Shown one piece after another: positions 1 to 6,608 of a DNA stretch of 14,707 nt. The notes under the pieces were generated by a model that did not search any database, was not told the DNA's origin, and worked only from the letters and a program-made list of their open reading frames with translations. Numbering within the stretch: position 1 is the stretch's first letter; the number at the start of each line of letters is the position of its first letter. The position numbers and the translations under genes were made by a program. The stretch comes from an uncultured Eubacteriales bacterium. GTDB taxonomy: Bacteria > Bacillota > Clostridia > Christensenellales > Borkfalkiaceae. The stretch lies in the NCBI GenBank assembly GCA_900548285.1, contig URKE01000048.1, positions 1 to 14,707 of the forward strand. The letters are read 5' to 3'.

Positions 1-33
1 GCGGCGGCGTTTTTGAACAAAAAACGCCGCCGC
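1..33. terminator. GC-rich hairpin, probable terminator of the aminotransferase-fhs operon
   Basis: Bases 1-14 pair perfectly with 20-33 (nine G-C-rich pairs, then five T-A pairs) around a five-base loop. The hairpin lies about 100 bases past the fhs stop on the minus strand, where an operon terminator is expected. The window ends at the base of the stem, so the following U-tract on the minus strand cannot be seen and the stem may continue outside. Read on the plus strand, a run of seven Ts follows further on, near 48-54. It could instead be a shared terminator between convergent genes. Confidence 0.6.
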
Positions 34-52
34 CCCGCAATGATTGATTTTT

Positions 53-136
53 TTAGCCGAGAGAAATTGCTTCAGGACCCGCCAAAACGCCGTTGTTTCC
101 GGTTTTGTCGCGTTCGAGATACTTCGGCTGCTTTGA
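53..136 (-). other. 27-codon in-frame open stretch directly after the fhs stop codon
   Basis: Past the TAA of fhs (139-137) the same frame stays open for 27 codons and ends at TAA (55-53). The codons resemble those of the neighbouring genes (AAG, CTC, GAA, CGC, AAC, GGC), and the peptide contains KYLERDKTGNNG. There is no start codon in it. The fhs product already ends in the usual Gly-Leu-Phe, so this is not needed for the enzyme. It may be the 3' remnant of a lost neighbouring gene, a rare readthrough tail, or chance. Confidence 0.3.
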
Positions 137-1831
137 TTAAAACAAGCCGACGATTTCGCCTTTTTCGTTTACGTCGATGTTTTCGGCGGCAGGTCTTTTG
201 GGAAGCCCCGGCATCGTCATAATGTCGCCCGTCAGGACCACGATGAATCCCGCCCCTGCGGAAACTTCCACGTTTCTGACCGTTATTTTGAATCCTTCCG
301 GCGCGCCGAGAAGAGCGGGATTATCCGAAAAACTATACTGCGTTTTGGCTATGCACACCGGCAACCGCGAAAATCCGAGCGCGTTAAGCGTTTCGATTTG
401 TTTTTTCGCCTGCGGAGTTATCGTAATTCCGTCGCCGCCGTAAACCTTTTTCACCACCGCTTCGATTTTTTCTTCAATCGGATCTTCGTCGCGATAGCAG
501 AAAGTGAAGTCGCCGCGTTCTTCTTCGCAAAGCCTTACGACTTCGCGCGCAAGCGCTTCGCCGCCTTTTCCGCCGTCCGCCCACACCGTGGACAAAACCA
601 CGTTAACGCCGAGTTCGAGGCATTTTCCGATGATGAAATTTATCTCCGCGTCCGTGTCCGTCGGGAAGCGGTTTATCGCCACCACGCACGGCAGTTTATA
701 AACGTTTCTGATGTTGCTCGCGTGCCTGAGCAGGTTGGGCGTTCCTTTGCCGAGCGCCTCGAGATTTTCCGTCCCGAGTTCGGTTTTTGCAAGTCCGCCG
801 TGCATTTTCAGCGCGCGCACCGTCGCCACGACGACAACCGCGTCCGGTTCAAGCCCCGCTTTTCTGCATTTTATATCGAGAAATTTCTCCGCGCCCAAGT
901 CCGCTCCGAATCCCGCTTCGGTCACAACGTAGTCCGCAGTTTTAAGCGCGCCGTCCGTCGCGATGACGGAGTTGCACCCGTGCGCGATGTTCGCGAAAGG
1001 TCCGCCGTGAACGAACGCCGGAGTTCCCTCGAGCGTTTGAACGAGGTTGGGTTTGAGTGCGTCTTTCAAAAGAGCGGTCATCGCTCCCGCAGCCTTTAAG
1101 TCGCCCGCCGTGACGGGTTTATCGTCGTAGGTATAGCCCACGATTATCTTCGATAAGTTGGCCTTTAAGTCGATTATCGAGGTAGAAAGGCAAAGAACAG
1201 CCATAATTTCGGAGGCCACCGTAATCTTGAAACCGTCCTCCCGGGGAGTGCCGTTCGGCTTGCCGCCCAGCCCGTCCACGATGAACCTGAGTTGACGGTC
1301 GTTCATATCCACGCACCTTTTCCAGGTGATTTTTCTGACGTCGATTCCGAGTTCGTTGCCCTGCTGAATATGATTGTCGAGCATGGCGGCGAGAAGATTG
1401 TTCGCCGCGCCTATCGCGTGGAAATCGCCCGTGAAGTGCAAATTGATGTCCTCCATCGGTACGACCTGCGCGTAACCCCCGCCCGCCGCGCCGCCTTTAA
1501 CGCCGAACACCGGCCCGAGCGACGGCTCGCGGAGAGCGGCGACAACGTTTTTGCCTATCCTTTTAAGTCCGTCGGCAAGCCCTATCGAGGTGGTTGTTTT
1601 GCCCTCTCCCGCGGGCGTGGGCGTGATTGCCGTCACGAGAACGAGTTTGCCTTTCCGTTTTTTGTTTTCAAAATACGAAAGGTCTATTTTCGCCTTGTAT
1701 TTTCCGTAATATTCCACGCAATCCTCGTCGATTCCGAGTTCTGCGGCGATTTCGGAGATTTTTTTCATTTTACATTCGCGCGCGATTTCTATGTCGGTTT
1801 TCATTTTCTTATTCGTTTTCGTGTCTGTCAT
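137..1831 (-). CDS. fhs: Formate-tetrahydrofolate ligase
   Basis: This cytoplasmic enzyme joins formate to tetrahydrofolate using ATP, giving 10-formyl-tetrahydrofolate for purine synthesis and the one-carbon pool; in acetogens it is a step of the methyl branch. The 564-residue product is of normal family length. It shows the P-loop TPTPAGEGKTT at residues 70-80, the conserved block REPSLGPVFGVKGGAAGGGY at 101-120, an LHFTGD stretch at 131-136, and the typical C-terminus GEIVGLF. The first ATG is preferred over a second one at residue 10 because a strong AGGGAGG site lies about 7 bases upstream of it. The start overlaps the stop of the upstream aminotransferase as ATGA, so translation is probably coupled. 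Nothing else needed for acetogenesis is present here, so a biosynthetic role is the safe assumption. The identification is very secure. Confidence 0.97.
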   Translation of the reverse strand: MTDTKTNKKMKTDIEIARECKMKKISEIAAELGIDEDCVEYYGKYKAKIDLSYFENKKRKGKLVLVTAITPTPAGEGKTTTSIGLADGLKRIGKNVVAALREPSLGPVFGVKGGAAGGGYAQVVPMEDINLHFTGDFHAIGAANNLLAAMLDNHIQQGNELGIDVRKITWKRCVDMNDRQLRFIVDGLGGKPNGTPREDGFKITVASEIMAVLCLSTSIIDLKANLSKIIVGYTYDDKPVTAGDLKAAGAMTALLKDALKPNLVQTLEGTPAFVHGGPFANIAHGCNSVIATDGALKTADYVVTEAGFGADLGAEKFLDIKCRKAGLEPDAVVVVATVRALKMHGGLAKTELGTENLEALGKGTPNLLRHASNIRNVYKLPCVVAINRFPTDTDAEINFIIGKCLELGVNVVLSTVWADGGKGGEALAREVVRLCEEERGDFTFCYRDEDPIEEKIEAVVKKVYGGDGITITPQAKKQIETLNALGFSRLPVCIAKTQYSFSDNPALLGAPEGFKITVRNVEVSAGAGFIVVLTGDIMTMPGLPKRPAAENIDVNEKGEIVGLF

Positions 1832-3054
1832 TTATTCCCTCCCTCGGCGGTTTCGTTGATGAAAACGCACAGTTTTTCTATTCCCTTTTTCAACGCGGAT
1901 TCGTCTATCGCGTAAGAAATCCTTATATAATTATCCGCGCCGAACGCCGAACCGGGAACGACGGCGACTTCTTTTTCGTTAAGGAGCGCGTTCGCGAAGT
2001 CCGCGGAATTTTCAATCGCGCTTCCGCCTTTCGTCGTTTTTCCGTAAGTTCCGGAAACGTTGACGAATATATAAAACGCGCCTTTCGGCATAATGAATTT
2101 CACTCCGCGATCCTCGAGAATTTTAACCGCAGCGCGCCGCCGGAAATCGAACGTTTTACGCATTTCCGCAATGAATTCGTCCGATTTTTCCGTGTTCGTC
2201 AGCCCTTCGAGCGACGCGTACTGCGCTATGGAATTGACGTTGGACGTCATATGGCTCTGCGCTCTCGTCATCGCGTTCGCGATTTTTTCGGGCGCGATCG
2301 CCCAGCCTGTTCTCCAGCCCGTCATCGCGTAAGATTTGCTCATTCCGTCGATGATTATAGTCCGCGATTTTATCTCTTCGCCGAGCGAGGCGATCGAAAC
2401 GTGTTTTTCCCCGTCGTAAACGAGATCGCGGTAAATTTCGTCCGAAACGACGAATATTCCGTCGCGACTTAAAACAACGTCGGCAATCGCGGAAAGTTCC
2501 TCGCGGGAGTAAACCGCGCCGGTGGGGTTGTTCGGCGAGTTCAGAATCAGCAATTTTGTTTTCGGAGTAATCGCCTTTTCGAGTTCTTCGGCGGTCATTT
2601 TATAGCCGTTTTCCGGTTTTGTTTCCACAAAAACGTTTTTCGCGCCGCAAAATTTCGCAAGTTCGGGATAAGTCACCCAGTACGGCGAAGGAACGATAAC
2701 TTCGTCGCCCTCTTCCGCAAGCGCGGCTATAGCGTTATATAAAGGTTGTTTCGCTCCCGCGCCGATGACGACCTGTGAGGGCGAATATTCCACGCCCGTG
2801 GCAAGTTTTCTGTTTTCGACGATCGCTTTTTTAAGTTCGGGAATCCCGGATGCGGGGGTATACTTGGTTTTTCCCTCCTTCATCGCCTTTATCGCCGCTT
2901 CGATTATATAATCCGGCGTGTTGAAATCGGGTTCGCCGACGCCGAAATTCACCACGTCGCGGCCTTCCGCTTTCAGTTTTTTCGCCTTTGCGGATATCGC
3001 GAGCGTAGCCGATTCGGCTATGCCCGAAACCCTTCGGGTAAGTTTAATCTCCAT
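1828..3054 (-). CDS. Class I pyridoxal-phosphate aminotransferase (aspartate aminotransferase-like)
   Basis: This is a fold-type I PLP enzyme resembling the I-gamma aspartate aminotransferases of Bacillus and Thermus. It likely moves the amino group between aspartate (or a related amino acid) and 2-oxoglutarate in the cytoplasm. Visible marks are GVGEPDFNTP (38-47), the cofactor-contacting SPNNPTG (173-179), SDEIY (204-208), the PLP-binding Lys240 in MSKSYAMTGWR, and the carboxylate-binding Arg378 in YIRIS. At 408 residues it has the usual length. I chose the start at 3054 because GGAGG stands 7 bases upstream; an in-frame ATG at 3078 would sit at the predicted transcription start and has no ribosome site. 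It is the first gene of a two-gene operon with fhs, whose start overlaps its stop. Substrate choice (aspartate, aromatic or other) cannot be decided from sequence alone, so no symbol is given. Confidence 0.93.
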   Translation of the reverse strand: MEIKLTRRVSGIAESATLAISAKAKKLKAEGRDVVNFGVGEPDFNTPDYIIEAAIKAMKEGKTKYTPASGIPELKKAIVENRKLATGVEYSPSQVVIGAGAKQPLYNAIAALAEEGDEVIVPSPYWVTYPELAKFCGAKNVFVETKPENGYKMTAEELEKAITPKTKLLILNSPNNPTGAVYSREELSAIADVVLSRDGIFVVSDEIYRDLVYDGEKHVSIASLGEEIKSRTIIIDGMSKSYAMTGWRTGWAIAPEKIANAMTRAQSHMTSNVNSIAQYASLEGLTNTEKSDEFIAEMRKTFDFRRRAAVKILEDRGVKFIMPKGAFYIFVNVSGTYGKTTKGGSAIENSADFANALLNEKEVAVVPGSAFGADNYIRISYAIDESALKKGIEKLCVFINETAEGGNK

Positions 3055-3085
3055 AACGCCGCCTCCAAGGTCGTGCAATGCGTAA

Positions 3086-3114
3086 ATTATATCATCGCGC
3101 AGGCGTTATGTCAA
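3086..3114 (-). promoter_or_regulatory. Consensus sigma-A promoter of the aminotransferase-fhs operon
   Basis: On the minus strand TTGACA (3114-3109) is followed after 17 bases by TATAAT (3091-3086). The -10 is extended by an upstream TG (TGATATAAT). Both hexamers match the consensus exactly, so this should be a strong constitutive promoter. Transcription would begin near 3079, giving a leader of about 25 bases with the GGAGG site. Confidence 0.88.
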
Positions 3115-3207
3115 TAAAAATAACAAAATTCGCGCGCGGAAGTAACGCCCGGAAAAGCGGATTCCGTCCGCGTCGAAAAATTCGGACGTAAAATTTTTCA
3201 AAAAGTA

Positions 3208-3236
3208 TTGACAAACGTTTTCGGGTGTGTTAATAT
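3208..3236 (+). promoter_or_regulatory. Promoter of the LacI-family regulator gene
   Basis: TTGACA (3208-3213), a 17-base spacer and TAATAT (3231-3236) form a good sigma-A promoter. Transcription would start near 3243, only about 10 bases before a palindromic operator. It lies back to back with the aminotransferase promoter about 100 bases away. Confidence 0.85.
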
Positions 3237-3251
3237 GTCTTTGAAGATAAA

Positions 3252-3265
3252 TTTACTCGGGTAAA
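3252..3265. promoter_or_regulatory. LacI-type operator O1 in the regulator's own leader
   Basis: The site TTTACTCGGGTAAA is an inverted repeat with arms TTTAC/GTAAA and a central CG, the usual architecture for LacI/PurR-family operators. It lies just downstream of the -10 box and before the ribosome site, so bound protein should block transcription of the regulator itself. The same pattern recurs at 4346-4359. That this gene's own product binds it is inferred from position and architecture. Confidence 0.75.
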
Positions 3266-3283
3266 AATGGTGATAACGAAAAA

Positions 3284-4294
3284 ATGACGACAAGAAAAGA
3301 CGTTGCAAAATTAGCAGGGGTATCGGTTGCGACCGTTTCCAACGTGCTTTCAAACAGGCTCACCGTATCGGAAGAAAAAGCCGAAAGAGTCCGCGCCGCG
3401 GCGAAGCAGCTCAATTATTTCCCCAATCACACGGCGAGAAGTCTGTCGCTCGGACTTTCTTATCATATAGGCGTCATCATCAACGAGTTCACCAACCCGT
3501 ATCATATGGAAATAGTGCAGTACGTCGGCAAATACGTAACCGCGCACGGGTTTATGATGACCGTTTTCGATTTTAAAGAGGACGCGAACACCGTTTGCAG
3601 ATTTCTGGGGGAAAGGCAGTTCGACGCGCTCGTGAACTTTTCGTCCAACCTTTATTCGGAAGAACTTCTGAAAATGCTGAAAGAGAGGGGAACGATACTC
3701 GTCAACTTCGCAAACGTGAGCGATATCGAAGTTCATCACGACGTAACCGGCGCGATGACCGATTGCATGCGCAAACTGAGTTCGCTCGGGCATAAAAAGG
3801 CGGGTTACGTCAGTCTTGCGGACGCTCCGTATTTTTACGCGGACGAACGCGGCGAAACTTTCACCGCCCGCCGCAAGGAATTCGGCTTCGACGAAAACGA
3901 CGATTACATAATGTTTAACGACGACATGACGAGAGAGTCGGGAGAAACGGGTTACGTTCTCACCAAACGGCTGATGACGGCTCACCCGGAAATAACCGCG
4001 CTCTTCGTTATGAACGACATAGCGGCTTTCGGCGCGATGCGCGCTCTCAGAGAACTCGGCTACGATTGCCCCCGCGACGTTTCGGTTATCGGTTGCGACG
4101 ATATCATTCTTTCCAAGGAATATATCCCGTCGCTCACGTCGATTTCCTTCGACAAAGAGGATTACGGAACGGAAATAGGCAGAAGAATCATTTCGAGAAT
4201 GAGCGAGGGAACGGATTATTCCGGCGATATTTACGTGGTTAAAGCGAAAACGGTTTACAGAGAGAGCATTGCGGCTTGCAGAGATAAACAGTAA
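3284..4294 (+). CDS. LacI/PurR-family transcriptional regulator
   Basis: This is a 336-residue DNA-binding repressor of normal family length. The N-terminal helix-turn-helix is classical: KDVAKLAGVSVATVSNVLSN at residues 5-24. The hinge helix ARSLSLG (51-57) has Leu54 where PurR has the leucine that wedges into a central CpG, which fits the CG-centred operators on both sides of the gene. The rest is a periplasmic-binding-protein-like sensor domain, with VMNDIAAFGAMRAL, SVIGCDDI and PSLTSISFDKEDYG as family hallmarks. Translation starts at ATG 3284, with GGTGAT nine bases upstream as the ribosome site. The gene lies upstream of two rhamnosidase-type hydrolases on the same strand, so it most likely represses them and itself, released by a sugar derived from their substrate. 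The inducer (perhaps rhamnose or a rhamnoside) is inference; the family call is secure. Confidence 0.95.
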   Translation: MTTRKDVAKLAGVSVATVSNVLSNRLTVSEEKAERVRAAAKQLNYFPNHTARSLSLGLSYHIGVIINEFTNPYHMEIVQYVGKYVTAHGFMMTVFDFKEDANTVCRFLGERQFDALVNFSSNLYSEELLKMLKERGTILVNFANVSDIEVHHDVTGAMTDCMRKLSSLGHKKAGYVSLADAPYFYADERGETFTARRKEFGFDENDDYIMFNDDMTRESGETGYVLTKRLMTAHPEITALFVMNDIAAFGAMRALRELGYDCPRDVSVIGCDDIILSKEYIPSLTSISFDKEDYGTEIGRRIISRMSEGTDYSGDIYVVKAKTVYRESIAACRDKQ

Positions 4295-4345
4295 GGGGAA
4301 AAGAAAATTTCGGCGAAAACGGTGAGTTTTATTTTTTGGATAAAA

Positions 4346-4359
4346 TTTACCCGCGTAAA
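4346..4359. promoter_or_regulatory. LacI-type operator O2 upstream of the hydrolase genes
   Basis: TTTACCCGCGTAAA shares with O1 both arms (TTTAC, GTAAA), the 14-base length and the central CG; only the bases flanking the centre differ. It begins 52 bases after the regulator's stop, at the head of the decayed gene and the two hydrolase genes. A weak -10-like TAAAAT (4341-4346) overlaps its left edge, but I see no convincing -35. The hydrolases may therefore be expressed by read-through from the regulator or need an activator. Confidence 0.75.
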
Positions 4360-4393
4360 AACGCCAAAAACCCATAAAATCTACCGAAAATCC

Positions 4394-4983
4394 ATAAAAT
4401 TCAACCATTCGGAAATAATCGCGGGGCTAAGCGGCTTGACGAGAACGCCTTTCAACGTTGCGCACAGAGGACTGCCGAACGAATATAACGAAAACTCCGT
4501 TTCGGGTACGCTCGCGGCGATGTTACCGGCATAACGAACAATTACGCCGACAGTCTTAAAAATATCCCGCTTTGCGTCGAAGGGCAGACAACGACCGATA
4601 AAGTTCCCCAAAATGGCGGAGAGATAAAACTGACCGTGACCGAATACGGCGGCAGGACGAAAGAAGTCAAAGGCAAAATCATCGACGTTACGGAGAAAAA
4701 CGACCACGACTACGAAGTCATCGCGGAATATTATCCGCAGGAATATTACCTCGAAACAAAACTTTACACTCAGAAATTTATCGTTTCGACGAGAAATTCC
4801 GGCGACGATTCCGAAAATTCGGCAGGCGGCGGAAACGCGGACGGCGGAAACGCGGGCGGCTGCGGCGCGGTCTTGCTTTTCGGGGCGGGCTCGGGCGGTT
4901 CGGCGGTCTGTTTTGCCGTAATCGGCTTGTTTGCCGCCGCGCTTGCCTTGTCAAAACTTATCAAAGGAAAAGAAAATGGTTGA
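4394..4983 (+). pseudogene. Decayed surface-anchored protein, probably a glycerophosphodiester phosphodiesterase with internal deletion
   Basis: Two pieces in different frames look like the ends of one protein. The first (to the stop at 4532-4534) reads FNVAHRGLPNEYNENSVSGT, close to the N-terminal active-site region of GDPD enzymes (AHRG, then Glu-Asn-Ser/Thr). About 15 bases on, in another frame, comes TGITNNYADSLKNIP, which resembles the end of a GDPD barrel. A beta-rich stretch follows (IKLTVTEYGGRTKEVKGKI), then a Gly/Asn linker, a membrane helix and a basic tail ending at 4983. Some 200 residues of barrel and any signal peptide are missing. The junction lies near 4505-4530. A GTG at 4636 could start a 115-residue product, but it lacks a well-spaced ribosome site and an export signal. 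An assembly artefact is possible. The GDPD identity rests on short motifs and is moderate; that the gene is broken is fairly sure. Confidence 0.6.
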
Positions 4984-6601
4984 AAACACAGAGTATTTGC
5001 TTCCCGTGAAAATTCATCCGATCGATGGATGCGCGGAAAATACGGAAAGCCTTTTAAAAAGCAAAACCAGACAAATCGGGCTGGGCGAAAACGACGTCGC
5101 CACGATCCGCGGAAAAACCCGCATTGTTTTCGATTTCGGCAAAGAAATTCAGGGCGGAGTCCGCCTTTTGACGCATTATATCGAAAACGGTTCGCCCGTA
5201 AGGATTCGTTTCGGCGAGTCCTTTACGGAAAGTCTTGCGCCGCTCGGCGTTAAAAACGCCACGAACGACCATTCGCTCCGCGATTTTTCCGTTTCGCTTC
5301 CGCAACTTTCGGACGGGTGCTACGGGCAGACCGGGTTCAGATTCGTCTGCCTCGAATTCGGCGGCGGAACGTATCGCTTGAAAAACGTTTACGCGAAGAG
5401 CGTGACCGAAAAACGTGAAATTGCGGGGAGTTTTCGCTGCAGCGACGAAAGGCTCAACGAGATTTATTCCGTGGCGCAAAGAACCCTGCTTTTGTGCTTG
5501 CAAGGCGGGATGATCTGGGACGGAATAAAGCGCGACAGGCTCGTGTGGATAGGCGACCTGCACCCGGAAACGCTCGGCGTTTTATATACGACCGCCGATG
5601 CGGAAAACGTGGCGAACTGCATAGATTTCGGCGCGGAAGAAACCCCGCCGACGGACTGGATGAACGGACATACCGCTTATTCGTTCTGGTGGATTCTCGT
5701 GCTTTACGATTATCATCGCTTCACCGGCGACAATGCAAAAGTAGGGCTATATATCGATTATCTGGCAAAATTAATCGGGAACACCAACAAATTTGTAAGC
5801 GAAAACGGAGAAACGGATTTCCCGAATTACTTTCTCGATTGGCCCACGAGCGGAACTGCGGACGCGGTTATCGGTTGCAACGCGCTTTTGAAAATAGCGG
5901 CGGAAAAAGGCGGCGAACTTCTCAGGTTTTTCGGCAAGGACGATTTTGCCGCGAGGGAAATCGTAAGAAAACTCGCCTCGGCGAACAATGCCGAACCCGT
6001 GGCGAAACAAGCCGTCGCGATGAATTATCTTGCCGGCAACGAAGATAAAAACGCCGCTGCCGAAAAACTCGCGGCGGGCGGAGCGAAGGGACTTTCTACC
6101 TTTATGAGTTATTACGTTCTTACCGCCGCGAAACGGTGCTGCGGCGCGGAAACCGCCGTGAAAATGCTCAAAGACTATTACGGCGGAATGCTCGACAAGG
6201 GCGCGACTTCTTTCTGGGAGGATTTCGACGTCGAATGGATAAAGGATAGCGGAAGAATAGACGATCTTCCGAAAGACGGACAAAAGGATATTCACGGCGA
6301 CTACGGAAAATTTTGTTACACCGGTTTCCGTCATTCGCTTTGCCACGGCTGGAGTTGCGGACCGATTGCGTTTTTAACGGAAACCGTTCTCGGCGTACGC
6401 GTTTCGGACGGCGGGAAAAAGATAACCGTCGAGCCGTCGCTCTGCGGGCTTGAGTTTGCCGACGGAAGCATTCCCACGCCATACGGCAAGGCGGAAATCC
6501 GCGTAAGGCGGGCGGGTAGCGAAACGGAAGTTGAAATAACCGCGCCGAAGGAAGTCGAAATAGTCGCAAACAGTTGTAAACTTACGAGAAAAAGTGTATA
6601 A
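4976..6601 (+). CDS. GH78-like alpha-L-rhamnosidase, compact cytoplasmic form
   Basis: This 541-residue protein is likely a glycosidase that releases terminal alpha-L-rhamnose by inversion. There is no signal peptide, so it should act in the cytoplasm on imported oligosaccharides. Residues 45-145 form a beta-sandwich with DFGKEIQGGV, about 155-465 an (alpha/alpha)6 barrel, and 470-541 a C-terminal beta domain. The barrel carries WDGIKRDRLVWIGD (181-194), matching the general-acid region of GH78, and GATSFWED (409-416), whose Glu415 matches the base region. SLCHGWSCGP at 454-463 is the usual closing motif. It is much shorter than many GH78 enzymes because the N-terminal accessory domains are absent. 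I set the start at 4976, with AAAGGA seven bases upstream; the reading frame opens further upstream but without a ribosome site. The start lies inside the last codons of the preceding pseudogene. The next hydrolase begins seven bases after its stop. Exact substrate is unknown. Confidence 0.82.
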   Translation: MVENTEYLLPVKIHPIDGCAENTESLLKSKTRQIGLGENDVATIRGKTRIVFDFGKEIQGGVRLLTHYIENGSPVRIRFGESFTESLAPLGVKNATNDHSLRDFSVSLPQLSDGCYGQTGFRFVCLEFGGGTYRLKNVYAKSVTEKREIAGSFRCSDERLNEIYSVAQRTLLLCLQGGMIWDGIKRDRLVWIGDLHPETLGVLYTTADAENVANCIDFGAEETPPTDWMNGHTAYSFWWILVLYDYHRFTGDNAKVGLYIDYLAKLIGNTNKFVSENGETDFPNYFLDWPTSGTADAVIGCNALLKIAAEKGGELLRFFGKDDFAAREIVRKLASANNAEPVAKQAVAMNYLAGNEDKNAAAEKLAAGGAKGLSTFMSYYVLTAAKRCCGAETAVKMLKDYYGGMLDKGATSFWEDFDVEWIKDSGRIDDLPKDGQKDIHGDYGKFCYTGFRHSLCHGWSCGPIAFLTETVLGVRVSDGGKKITVEPSLCGLEFADGSIPTPYGKAEIRVRRAGSETEVEITAPKEVEIVANSCKLTRKSV

Positions 6602-6608
6602 TCGACTT

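Noticed and set aside
3055..3078. Longer start for the aminotransferase at ATG 3078
   Set aside because: It coincides with the predicted transcription start, lacks a ribosome site, and the GGAGG site fits ATG 3054 exactly.
4828..4857. 15-base direct repeat GGCGGAAACGCGG(A/G)C twice, considered as a mobile-element or CRISPR trace
   Set aside because: It is in frame and simply encodes the Gly-Gly-Asn-Ala linker of the anchored tail.
4636..4983. Independent 115-residue membrane-anchored protein starting at GTG 4636
   Set aside because: There is no well-placed ribosome site and no export signal, and the frame is open further upstream with coherent coding sequence, so it reads as the tail of a larger broken gene.
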